From positions 1-52,310 of the forward strand of contig JAUILQ010000040.1 in NCBI GenBank assembly GCA_030433005.1: a DNA stretch of 52,310 nt, written 5' to 3'. The position numbers and the translations under genes were made by a program. The number at the start of each line of letters is the position of its first letter. Positions within the stretch are counted from its first letter, which is position 1. This document shows positions 31,990 to 40,664 of this stretch, in pieces. The notes beneath the pieces were generated by a model. The model ran no database searches. It had not been told where the DNA came from and saw only the letters and a list, made by a program, of their open reading frames with translations. This DNA is from Alphaproteobacteria bacterium. GTDB taxonomy: Bacteria; Pseudomonadota; Alphaproteobacteria; Kiloniellales; DSM-21159.

Positions 31990-32996
31990 CGACGGCCCCG
32001 CCCGCTCCGGCCTCCGCCGCCGCGCAGCCCGAGGAGTCGCGATTCGCCGAAGCGCTGACGGCCTGGATCGACGGCCTCACCGACGCGCTGGCCCGCAGCG
32101 AAGGCCAGCGCGACCTGCTGCGGCTGGCCTGCGCCGAGCTGGCGGCCAAGGAATCGCAGACGCGGGCCGTGCTCGGCTTCTCGCCCTTCGTCACGCTGCC
32201 GGTCGCCGTCTTCGCGGCGGTGGCGCCGCAGCGGCCGGTGCCGATCGCCCTGCCGGCCGCCTCGGCGCTCTGCTTCCTGGCGCTCGACGTCCTCGACGAT
32301 CTGGCCGACGGCGACTGGCCGGCGCACTGGGGCGAGCGGCGGCCGGCGGAGCTCGAGCTGACCGGGGTGCTGATCCTCTCGGTGCTGGTCCCCGAGGCGC
32401 TGGCGCGGACGACCGGCGATCCGGCCCTGCTGGCGGCGCTGGGCGCCGTGCATCGGCGCTCGCTGCTGCGCATGGCGGACGGCCAGCGGGAGGACCTGGC
32501 CGCGCCGGGGCCGGCTTCCTGGGAGATGGCGACCGCCCGCCGCGTGCTGAGCGCGCGCGGCCCGGACCAGGCGTCCGGCTACGCCGAGATGGCGGCCCTG
32601 CTGGCGGGCGCCGGGCCGGAGACGGTGCGGCAGCTCGCCGCCTACGCCCGCCATCTCGGCGGCGCCCTGACCCTGACGGGCGACCTCGCCGACCTGCTGC
32701 GCCCCGACGGACGCGACCTGAAACAGGGCAAGCGCACCCTGCCGTTGGCCGCCCACGTCAACGCGCTGGCGGCTTCCGAGCGGCCGGCATTCCTCGCCCG
32801 CCTGGAGGCGGCTCGGACCTCGGAAGCCGAGCGCGAGGCCCTGCGCCGGGAGCTCCGGTCCAGTCCGGCGCTGGCCGCTGCGTTGGCCTACCGGGACCTC
32901 GACCTGGCAATGGCGCGAGCGGCCCTGCAGCGCGCCGAGCTCCCGGAGCCGGGACGCCTCTCGGGCTTCGTCGAGGCGCTCGCCGGTCTCGGCTGA
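31986..32996 (+). CDS. ComQ-like isoprenyl diphosphate synthase family protein
   Basis: A 336-residue soluble all-helical protein of the polyprenyl synthase fold. The first Asp-rich motif is in FLALDVLDDLADGDW (DDxxD). The second is GDLADLLRPDGRDLKQGKRTLPL, a GDxxD variant with the GK-TLP signature. The DDLADGD form is closer to ComQ-type peptide prenyltransferases than to housekeeping FPP synthases. The GTG start overlaps the stop of the M50 fusion, so the two are translationally coupled and probably act together. Prenylation of the tryptophan-bearing peptide 2 is a hypothesis; a plain isoprenoid synthase is the alternative. Confidence 0.72.
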   Translation: MTTAPPAPASAAAQPEESRFAEALTAWIDGLTDALARSEGQRDLLRLACAELAAKESQTRAVLGFSPFVTLPVAVFAAVAPQRPVPIALPAASALCFLALDVLDDLADGDWPAHWGERRPAELELTGVLILSVLVPEALARTTGDPALLAALGAVHRRSLLRMADGQREDLAAPGPASWEMATARRVLSARGPDQASGYAEMAALLAGAGPETVRQLAAYARHLGGALTLTGDLADLLRPDGRDLKQGKRTLPLAAHVNALAASERPAFLARLEAARTSEAEREALRRELRSSPALAAALAYRDLDLAMARAALQRAELPEPGRLSGFVEALAGLG

Positions 32997-33079
32997 CCCC
33001 GCGCCCCACCGCCCGAGGGGCCGGCGGGAGCCGGAGCTGGCGTCGCCGCTCCCACTGCGGCGGGCGCGCCGCCGGGCGC

Positions 33080-35197
33080 TCAGGGCAGGATCGGGCGGCT
33101 GGCGGCCAGGCCGAAGGCCTGCCCCTCGAGCAGCAATCCCGGCGACTCCGGAGCCAGGAAGACGCGGATCCGCCAGTTGCCGGCGGCCGGTGCCTCGACG
33201 ACGACCTGTTCCAGGTTGTTGCGGTGGTCCTCGCCGGGCGCCGCCGGCCGGATGTCGTCCGGCAGGATCGGGTCAGGTTCGCCGAGCTGCGCCGCCGGCG
33301 TCAGCGGCGGCAGGACCAGCGGCCGGTGCAGGCGGTCGTCCGGCCCGACCAGCCGCAGTTCCAGGTCGTTGACCAGGCGCGGATCGGTCTGCGGCGCCTC
33401 GACCGCCTCGAAGGGCGGGTCGTCCCAGGCCAGGGTGACCTTGAGCCTCGGCAGACCGGCCGGCACGACCAGCCGGTACTCCCGGACCTCGGCGCGCTCG
33501 TCCAGGCGTCCGACCTGGATGAAGCGGCTGCGCACCAGGGCGACGGCGGCCGCGGCGTCCAAGGTCCCGTAGCCCGTCGCCCAGTCCGGACCGGCGTGGT
33601 AGTCGACGAACGCCCCGGTGTCCGGATTGGGAAAGGCCGGCGAATAGGTCAGCGCCGGGTCGCGCACCATGTCGGCGGCGCTCTGCACCAGCACCGCCTT
33701 GAGCAGCGCCGGCGGAGGCGGCAGGCGGTCGAGATCCAGCCGGAAGGTCTCGGCGTAGGCCTGCAGCACGAGCGCGAGGGTCCCGGTCACCATCGGCGCG
33801 CTGAAGGAGGTGCCGGCGACGCCGAAGGGGGTGTAGCAGCTGCTGCCGAGCTGGGTCGTGGTGATCAGGGCGCCCGGCGCGACCAGCTCGGGCTTCAGCC
33901 GGCCGTCGAGCGTCGGGCCCAGCGAGCTGTCGGTCAGCAGCGGCTCCGCGCCCGGCAGGATGCTGCTGTAGCGGGCGCCGACCGCGATCGCGTTCTTCGC
34001 CGGGGCCTCGGCGGAGAAGTAGCCCTCGACCTGGCTGTACTCCGAGCGGAAGCCGTTGTTGCCGGCCGCCCAGACCATCGGCCGGCCCGGCCGCGGCCCG
34101 AGCGCGCCGGTCAGCTGGGATGCCTCGACCAGCGCGTCGACCCGGCGGGCCATCAGGTCGTAGAGGCCGTTCGCGCTCATCAGGTAGGAGTGGTTGCTGA
34201 CGTCCAGGCCGCGCGCCACCGCGTCCTGGTAGCGGTCGGGCTGCGGCCGGAAGCGGCCGCCGACATAGGAGAGCAGTTCGACCTCCGGCGCGACCCCGCG
34301 CCAGCGGAAGGCCGTGCCGTCGCAGGCCTCGCTGCGGCCGCCGCTGCCGCCCAGGATGCCGGCGACCCGGGTGCCGTGCCTGCCGCCCGCGAACTCGTCG
34401 ATCAGCAGGCGCGGCCCCAGGTCCGGATGGTTGCGGTCGATGCCGTCGTCCCAGACCGCGGCCTGCACGCCGGCGCCGCTGAACCCGGCGTAGCGTGCCG
34501 CGGGCCGGCCGATGTCGATCTGCTGGACGGAATGGGCGCCGATGTCGCGGCGCGCGAACAGCAGAAGCGGCAGGAACGGCGGCGGCGCCGGCTCGATGCT
34601 CTTCACGAAGTCGGCGCGGGCCAGCGCCGCCACGCCGTCAGCGGTCGTGCGCAGGGTCCAGGCCGCCGGCACGTCCCAGGCCGCCAGCAGCTCGCCGTGC
34701 CGGGCGAGCAATGTCGCGGCCTCGTCCCGATTCACGTCCGGATAGACCTCGACCGCGACGAGCAGGCGGCCGTCCTTGTCCCTCGCCCACTTCGGCAGAA
34801 GCTCGGGGGCGAGCTGCGGCGAGAGCCTGTCCTCGGGCCGCAGCTCGCCGGCCCAGCGCAGCCGGGCCCGCACGGCCGGGTCGGCGAAGTCGGTGTCGGC
34901 GGCGAGCGCCGCGACCCAGAGCGTGCCCTTGACGTGGTAGAGCAGGACGACGCCGGCATCGCCGAGCGCCGCCGCATCGGCCCGGCCCGGGGGCGCGCGC
35001 AGCAGCACGAGCGCGTGGCGGCCCGCCTCCCGCCCGGCCAGGGACTTCGCCAGCTCCGGCGTCGGCCCCTCGCCCTCGATGCGCAGCAGGCGCTGACGCA
35101 GCGCGATCTCCTCGGCCGCCGGCGGGGCCGCGCAGGCGGCAAGCAGGCCGACCAGACCGAGCAGCAGAAAGAGCCGAGACCCACGAGGCGAGCGCAT
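33080..35197 (-). CDS. S8 family serine protease, lipoprotein
   Basis: A 705-residue subtilisin-like protease. The lipobox LLAAC with C22 follows a hydrophobic signal, so it is lipid-anchored, likely in the outer membrane. Residues about 40-210 form a non-catalytic N-terminal region. The catalytic triad is D250 (VWDDGID), H274 (GRHGTRVAGI) and S464 (VAGTSFSAPM), with the oxyanion Asn in WAAGNNG. A C-terminal beta domain (about 570-700, LKVTLAWDDPP) looks like a P-domain or jelly-roll fold. It converges with the prenyl synthase gene 83 nt away, and may be a peptide-processing protease of the same locus or an unrelated neighbour. Confidence 0.9.
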   Translation of the reverse strand: MRSPRGSRLFLLLGLVGLLAACAAPPAAEEIALRQRLLRIEGEGPTPELAKSLAGREAGRHALVLLRAPPGRADAAALGDAGVVLLYHVKGTLWVAALAADTDFADPAVRARLRWAGELRPEDRLSPQLAPELLPKWARDKDGRLLVAVEVYPDVNRDEAATLLARHGELLAAWDVPAAWTLRTTADGVAALARADFVKSIEPAPPPFLPLLLFARRDIGAHSVQQIDIGRPAARYAGFSGAGVQAAVWDDGIDRNHPDLGPRLLIDEFAGGRHGTRVAGILGGSGGRSEACDGTAFRWRGVAPEVELLSYVGGRFRPQPDRYQDAVARGLDVSNHSYLMSANGLYDLMARRVDALVEASQLTGALGPRPGRPMVWAAGNNGFRSEYSQVEGYFSAEAPAKNAIAVGARYSSILPGAEPLLTDSSLGPTLDGRLKPELVAPGALITTTQLGSSCYTPFGVAGTSFSAPMVTGTLALVLQAYAETFRLDLDRLPPPPALLKAVLVQSAADMVRDPALTYSPAFPNPDTGAFVDYHAGPDWATGYGTLDAAAAVALVRSRFIQVGRLDERAEVREYRLVVPAGLPRLKVTLAWDDPPFEAVEAPQTDPRLVNDLELRLVGPDDRLHRPLVLPPLTPAAQLGEPDPILPDDIRPAAPGEDHRNNLEQVVVEAPAAGNWRIRVFLAPESPGLLLEGQAFGLAASRPILP

Positions 35198-35394
35198 CGC
35201 CGTCCCCCTTCCCGGCGAACGAGCTTACGCCCCAATCCCCTGCCATCAAAGATGGAAGCGCACGCCCCTACGCGGCGGCCACAGCGGCATCAACCGCCTG
35301 CGGCCCGGGCAGGAGGGCGCCAAGAGGCCTGCCGGAACCGGCGCTGGTGCAGGCGCGGCGACGCCGGCGCCGCAGCACCGTGTGACGGGCGCCG

Positions 35395-37284
35395 CTACCC
35401 CAGCGTACGGGTCGCCAGCTCGCTCATGCGCTGGGCGAAGGCGGCGGGATCGAGCGGCGCTTCGCCCTCCAGGATGCGCGCCTGGTCGAGCAGCAGGAAG
35501 GCGTAGGGTTCGAGGGCGTCGGCGGCGCCGTTGCCTTCGCCGAGCTTCGCGGTCAGCTGCCTGATCAGCGGGTGCTTCGCGTTGATCTCCAGGACCCGCG
35601 GCGCGATCTCCGAGAGCTGCTGGTGCTGCTTCAGCAGCTTGGCCAGGTGCAGGTCCATGTCGCCCTCCTCGGCGACCAGGCAGACCGCGCTCTCGGTCAG
35701 GCGCTGCGACAGGCGCACGTCCTTGACCTTGTCGCCGAGCGACTGCTTGAGGAAGGCGAGCAGCGTCGCGGTGTCGGGACCGGCCTCCTCGTCCTCGGCC
35801 TTGTCCTTCTTCTCCTCCTCGGCGCCGTCCTCGGCGGCCTGCTCGATCTCGTCGAGCTCGGCGCCGCCGCGGGTCACCGAGCGGAAGGGGTGCTCCTCGA
35901 ACTGCATGACGCTCGACGGCCAGAACTCGTCGACCGGGTCGGTCAGCAGCAGCACCTCGACGCCCTTGGCGCGGAAGCCCTCGAGCTGCGGGCTGCGCTT
36001 CAGCTTCTCGGGGTCGTCGCCGGCGATCGTGTAGATCGCCTTCTGGCCCGGCTTCATGCGGGACACGTAGTCGGCGAGAGAGGCCCAGCCGTCCTGCGTG
36101 GTGGAGCGGAAGCGCGCCAGCTTGAGCAGCGAGTCGCGCTGGCCGTCGGCGTCGTAGAGCCCCTCCTTGAGCACCGCGCCGAAGTTCTCCCAGAAGCCGG
36201 CGTAGGTCTCCGGCTCCTTCTCGGCCTTGCGCTCCAGCTCGCCGATCACCCGCTTGGTCAGCGCCTGGCGGATCTTCGCCAGCACGGGGTGGTTCTGGAT
36301 CATCTCGCGGCTGATGTTGAGCGGCAGGTCCTCGGAATCGACGATGCCGCGCAGGAAGCGCAGGTAGGCCGGCACCAGCGCCTCGCAGTCGTCGGTGATG
36401 AAGACGCGCTTGACGTAGAGCTTGACCCGGGCCTTGCGCTCCGGATCGAAGAGGTCGAAGGGCCGCGTGCCCGGCACGAACAGCAGGCCGGTGTACTCGA
36501 TCGTGCCCTCGGCCTTGAAGTGCAGGCGGGTCCAGGGCTCGTCGGCGGCGTGCGCGACGTGGTGGTAGAACTCGGTGTACTGCTCGTCGCTGATCTCGCT
36601 CTTCGGCCGCGTCCAGAGCGCGCCGGCGGAGTTCAGCGTCTCCGGCTCCTCCTCGCCCTTGGCCAGGCGCACCGGCACGGCGATGTGGTCGGAGTAGGTG
36701 CGCACGACGTGGCGCAGGCGGTGCGGCTCCAGATAGTCCTTCTTGTCGGCCTTGAGGTGCAGGACGATGCGCGTGCCGCGCGCCGGCGCCTGGTCGCTGT
36801 CCGAGATCGTGAAGCTGCCGCGGCCGTCGGAGACCCAGTGCCAGCCCTGCTCCTCGCCGGCCTTGCGGGTGAAGACCTCGACGCTGTCGGCGACCATGAA
36901 GGCGGCGTAGAAGCCGACGCCGAACTGGCCGATCTGCTCGACGTCGCCCTTCTTCTCGCCGAGCGCCTGGACGAAGGCGGCGGTGCCCGAGCGCGCGATC
37001 GTGCCGAGGTTCTCGATCAGCTCCTCGCGGTTCATGCCGATGCCGTTGTCGGCGACCGTCAGGGTGCCGGCCCCGGCATCGGGGCTCAGCTCGATGCGCA
37101 GCTCGGCGTCGCCCTCGGTCAGCTGCGGCTCGGAGATCGCGGCGTAGCGCAGGCGGTCGCAGGCGTCGGAGGCGTTGGAGATCAGTTCGCGCAGGAAGAC
37201 CTCGTCCTGCGAGTAGAGCGCGTTGGCGACGATGTCGAGCAGGCGGGACACCTCCGCCTGGAAAGAGAGAGTCTCCTCCGTCAT
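35395..37284 (-). CDS. htpG: HtpG, Hsp90 chaperone
   Basis: A 629-residue ATP-dependent chaperone. The GHKL ATPase motifs are in place: LISNASDACDRLRY (about 36-49), VADNGIGMNREELI, and GQFGVGFYAAFMVAD. Middle-domain signatures are GIVDSEDLPLNISREM and FWENFGAVLKEGLYD. There is a normal C-terminal dimer domain. An acidic linker (about 490-505, EEEKKDKAEDEEAG) is a bit longer than in E. coli. It is divergent from the helicase gene. A possible sigma-32-type promoter is 42-67 nt upstream. Confidence 0.98.
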   Translation of the reverse strand: MTEETLSFQAEVSRLLDIVANALYSQDEVFLRELISNASDACDRLRYAAISEPQLTEGDAELRIELSPDAGAGTLTVADNGIGMNREELIENLGTIARSGTAAFVQALGEKKGDVEQIGQFGVGFYAAFMVADSVEVFTRKAGEEQGWHWVSDGRGSFTISDSDQAPARGTRIVLHLKADKKDYLEPHRLRHVVRTYSDHIAVPVRLAKGEEEPETLNSAGALWTRPKSEISDEQYTEFYHHVAHAADEPWTRLHFKAEGTIEYTGLLFVPGTRPFDLFDPERKARVKLYVKRVFITDDCEALVPAYLRFLRGIVDSEDLPLNISREMIQNHPVLAKIRQALTKRVIGELERKAEKEPETYAGFWENFGAVLKEGLYDADGQRDSLLKLARFRSTTQDGWASLADYVSRMKPGQKAIYTIAGDDPEKLKRSPQLEGFRAKGVEVLLLTDPVDEFWPSSVMQFEEHPFRSVTRGGAELDEIEQAAEDGAEEEKKDKAEDEEAGPDTATLLAFLKQSLGDKVKDVRLSQRLTESAVCLVAEEGDMDLHLAKLLKQHQQLSEIAPRVLEINAKHPLIRQLTAKLGEGNGAADALEPYAFLLLDQARILEGEAPLDPAAFAQRMSELATRTLG

Positions 37285-37325
37285 GGATCTGGCACCCTGT
37301 TCAAGACCAAAGACTGTCGGCGCCG

Positions 37326-37351
37326 CGAGGGAGGCCCCCCGCGACTTCAAG
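37326..37351 (-). promoter_or_regulatory. possible heat-shock (sigma-32) promoter of htpG
   Basis: On the minus strand CTTGAA (37351-37346), 14-nt spacer, CCCTCG (37331-37326). The -35 fits RpoH sites; the -10 is poor. Confidence 0.3.
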
Positions 37352-37548
37352 AGAAGGTCGTCCGGCGTCATCCCGGCCCCGGAACCCGCCCTGATATGTG
37401 CGCTGCCGATCACGGACACAAGGGCGTGATCGGCCCCCGGCACCGGTCTTCCTCGCCGCTCCGGCGCCGCTCCGGCACCGCTCTGCCGCATGCGGCGAGG
37501 CGAGACTCGTCCTTGCCAGACTCTGCCGGGCTCGCAATCTAATGGGGC

Positions 37549-40149
37549 ATGTCCTCGCGGCGCGACCGGCAGGTCACGGCCGTCCTCGGCCCGACCAACA
37601 CCGGCAAGACCCATCTGGCGATCGACCGCATGCTCGGCCATGCCAGCGGCGTCATGGGCTTTCCGCTGCGCCTGCTGGCGCGCGAGAACTACGACAAGGT
37701 CGCGCGCCTCAAGGGGGCCGGCCAGGTCGCGCTGATCACCGGCGAGGAGAAGATCGTCCCGCCGCGCGCGCGCTACTTCCTCTGCACCGTCGAATCGATG
37801 CCGCTCGACAAGCCGGTCGCCTTCCTGGCGGTCGACGAGATCCAGCTCGCCGCCGACCCCGAGCGCGGCCACATCTTCACCGACCGGCTGCTGCACAGCC
37901 GCGGCTTCGAGGAGACGATGTTCCTCGGCTCCGACACCATCCAGCCGTTGCTCAAGCGGCTGGTGCCGGAGGCCTCGGTGATCTCGCGGCCGCGCTTCTC
38001 GACCCTGAGCTACGCCGGCGCCAAGAAGCTGACCCGCCTGCCGCCGCGCTCGGCCGTGGTCGCCTTCTCGGCCGCCGAGGTCTACGGCCTGGCCGAGCTG
38101 ATCCGCCGGCAGCGCGGCGGCACGGCGGTGGTGCTGGGCGCGCTCTCGCCGCGCACCCGCAACGCCCAGGTCGAGATGTTCGAGTCGGGCGAGGTCGACT
38201 ACCTAGTCGCCACCGACGCCATCGGCATGGGCCTCAACCTCGGCCTCGACCACGTCGCCTTCGCCCGGCTCGACAAGTTCGACGGCTACGCCTACCGCCG
38301 CCTGCGGCCGCCCGAGATCGCGCAGATCGCCGGGCGCGCCGGCCGCCACATGGCCGACGGCACCTTCGGCACGACCAACGAGCAGGGCGCCATCGACGCC
38401 GAGACGGTGGAGGCGGTCGAGGCGCACGCCTTCGACCCGCTGGCGACGATCTTCTGGCGCAGCCGCGACCTCGACTTCGCCTCGCCCGAGGCGCTGCTCA
38501 AGAGCCTGGAGGCGCGGCCCGAGCGGCGCGAACTGATCCGCGTGCGCCCGCCCGAGGACCAGCAGGCCCTGGCAGCCCTGCTGCGCGACCCGGAGGTCCG
38601 CGAGCTGGCGGGCAACCGCGGCGCGGTGCGGCTGCTCTGGGAGGTCTGCCAGGTCCCCGACTTCCGCAAGATCCTGTCCGAGCAGCACTCGCGCCTGCTC
38701 GGCCAGGTCTTCCGGCACCTGATGCGCGCCGAGGGCCGGCTGCCCGAGGACTGGGTGGCCCGCCAGGTCGAGCGCATCGACCGGGTCGACGGCGACATCG
38801 ACGCCCTGGTCGCGCGCATCGCGCACATCCGCACCTGGACCTTCATCACCCACCGCGCCGACTGGCTCGACGACGCCCCGCACTGGCAGGAGAAGGCCCG
38901 GCGCATCGAGGACGCGCTCAGCGACGCCCTGCACGAGCGCCTGACCCAGCGCTTCGTCGACCGACGCTCGGCGATGCTGTCGCGGCGCCTGCGCTCCGGC
39001 GAGAGCCTGGTCTCGGCGGTGCGGCGCAACGGCGAGGTGCTGGTCGAGGGCGAGCACGTCGGCCGGCTGGCCGGCTTCCGCTTCGAGATCGACCGCTCGA
39101 TCGAGAAGCACGACGCGCCGGCCGTGCTGACCGCGACCCGCCGCGCCCTGCAGGAGGAGATGCCGCGGCGCATCAACCGCCTGGAGGCCGACGACGACGG
39201 CTGCTTCCGGCTGGAGAGCGACAACGGCGTCTCCTGGCGCGGCGCCCCGGTCGGCCAGCTGGCCAAGGGCGACAGCCCGCTCAGGCCGCGCGTCGTGCCG
39301 CTCGACAGCGAGTTCCTCGACGGCCGGGCGCGCGAGCGCATCCGGGCGCGCCTGCAGAACTGGCTGAACCGCCACCTGCGCAACCGCCTGGCGCTGCTCT
39401 ACGACCTGGAGTCGGCGGCGCTGGCCGGGGCCGCGCGCGGCCTCGCCTTCCAGCTCGCCGAGGCGCTCGGCGTGCTGCCGCGCGGCCGCGTCGCCGCCCA
39501 GGCCGCGGCGCTCGAGCGCGCCGACCGCAAGGCCCTGCAGGGCCTGGGCGTGCGTCTGGGCTCGGCCAGCCTCTACCTGCCCGGCGTGCTCAGCCCGCCG
39601 ATGCAGCGCTTCAAGGCGCAGCTCTGGTCGGTCTGGCGCGAGCGCGAGGTCGCCGCGCCGCCGAGCGACCGGGTCGCCCTGCCCGCGCCCGCCGACTGGG
39701 ACGAGGCGACCGCCCACGCCCTCGGCTTCCGCCTGTGCGGCGAGGCGCCCGGCGGGACCGGAGGGCGGCGCCGGGGCCGGAGCGCCGGCCCGGACCGCGG
39801 CGACCAGGCACAGCGCCTGGCGGTGCGCGTGGAGGCCCTGGAGAAGCTCTCGACGACCGCGCACAAGCACGCGCCGCTGGCCGCCGACCGGCGGCTCGCC
39901 GCCGCCTGCGGCCTGCGCGAGGAGGAGCTGCCGGCGGCCCTGCGCGCGCTCGGCTTCCGTCCGCAGCCGGCGGCCCGGGGCGAGAGGACAGGCGAGACGA
40001 CAGGCGCGACCGCGGGGCCGGAGACGCCGGCCCTCTGGGCGCCGAAGCCGCGGCGCGAGCCCCAGCGGCGGCCGCGCAAGCGCAAGCCGGCCGAGGCCGC
40101 CTCGCCCTTCGCGGCGCTCGCCGAGCTCAAGCCGCGCCGGGGCCGGTGA
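37549..40149 (+). CDS. SUV3-like RNA helicase
   Basis: An 866-residue superfamily 2 helicase of the mitochondrial SUV3 type. Walker A is GPTNTGKTHLA (about 13-23), the DExx-box variant is VDEIQLAADPERGH, and later motifs include FSAAEVYGLAELIRR, ATDAIGMGLNL and QIAGRAGRH. A long C-terminal part (about 450-866) includes a basic low-complexity tail (KPRREPQRRPRKRKPAEAA). SUV3 proteins unwind RNA for degradation with PNPase; the alphaproteobacterial homologue probably does the same. The stop overlaps the start of the S4-domain gene by 4 nt. Confidence 0.92.
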   Translation: MSSRRDRQVTAVLGPTNTGKTHLAIDRMLGHASGVMGFPLRLLARENYDKVARLKGAGQVALITGEEKIVPPRARYFLCTVESMPLDKPVAFLAVDEIQLAADPERGHIFTDRLLHSRGFEETMFLGSDTIQPLLKRLVPEASVISRPRFSTLSYAGAKKLTRLPPRSAVVAFSAAEVYGLAELIRRQRGGTAVVLGALSPRTRNAQVEMFESGEVDYLVATDAIGMGLNLGLDHVAFARLDKFDGYAYRRLRPPEIAQIAGRAGRHMADGTFGTTNEQGAIDAETVEAVEAHAFDPLATIFWRSRDLDFASPEALLKSLEARPERRELIRVRPPEDQQALAALLRDPEVRELAGNRGAVRLLWEVCQVPDFRKILSEQHSRLLGQVFRHLMRAEGRLPEDWVARQVERIDRVDGDIDALVARIAHIRTWTFITHRADWLDDAPHWQEKARRIEDALSDALHERLTQRFVDRRSAMLSRRLRSGESLVSAVRRNGEVLVEGEHVGRLAGFRFEIDRSIEKHDAPAVLTATRRALQEEMPRRINRLEADDDGCFRLESDNGVSWRGAPVGQLAKGDSPLRPRVVPLDSEFLDGRARERIRARLQNWLNRHLRNRLALLYDLESAALAGAARGLAFQLAEALGVLPRGRVAAQAAALERADRKALQGLGVRLGSASLYLPGVLSPPMQRFKAQLWSVWREREVAAPPSDRVALPAPADWDEATAHALGFRLCGEAPGGTGGRRRGRSAGPDRGDQAQRLAVRVEALEKLSTTAHKHAPLAADRRLAAACGLREEELPAALRALGFRPQPAARGERTGETTGATAGPETPALWAPKPRREPQRRPRKRKPAEAASPFAALAELKPRRGR

Positions 40150-40586
40150 GCGGCCGCGCGATGGCAGCCGGGGACAGCGGAGCGGACGCCGGCGCGGGCG
40201 GCGGCTTCCTGCGCCTCGACAAGTGGCTGTTCTACGCGCGCTTCTGCAAGTCGCGCCAGGTCGCGGCGGCGCTCTGCGAGAGCGGCCGGCTGCGCGTCGG
40301 CGGCGCGATCGTCGCCAAGCCGCACTACAAGCTGCGGGTCGGCGACGTGCTGACCTTCCCGCAGGGGCGCTTCATCCGCGTCGTGCGCGTCGAGGCGCTG
40401 GCCGCCCGCCGTGGCCCGGCGCCGGAGGCGCGCGGCCTCTACGAGGACCTCAGCCCGCCCGAGCAGCAGCAGCCGCTGCCCGGCAAGCCGGCCGCCGCGA
40501 AGGCGCCGGTGCCGCAGCGCGAGCCGGGCGCCGGCCGCCCGACCAAGCGCGAGCGCCGCCAGCTCGACCGCTTCCGCGACGACTGA
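40146..40586 (+). CDS. S4-domain RNA-binding protein (Hsp15-like)
   Basis: A 146-residue protein with an S4 domain (RLDKWLFYARFCKSRQVAAALCESGRLRVGGAIVAKPHYKLRVGDVL, about 24-69) and a basic tail ending TKRERRQLDRFRDD, as in Hsp15/HslR. Hsp15 binds stalled 50S subunits carrying nascent chains. The GTG at 40146 overlaps the helicase stop (GTGA); an ATG at 40161 is the alternative. Coupling to an RNA helicase suggests a shared role in RNA or ribosome handling. Confidence 0.92.
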   Translation: MSGRAMAAGDSGADAGAGGGFLRLDKWLFYARFCKSRQVAAALCESGRLRVGGAIVAKPHYKLRVGDVLTFPQGRFIRVVRVEALAARRGPAPEARGLYEDLSPPEQQQPLPGKPAAAKAPVPQREPGAGRPTKRERRQLDRFRDD

Positions 40587-40664
40587 TCCCGACGGACGAC
40601 CGGCACCGTGCCGGGCGGCTCGCGGCCAGGCCAAATCGGAACCGATGAGAGCCACCCGTGCAGC

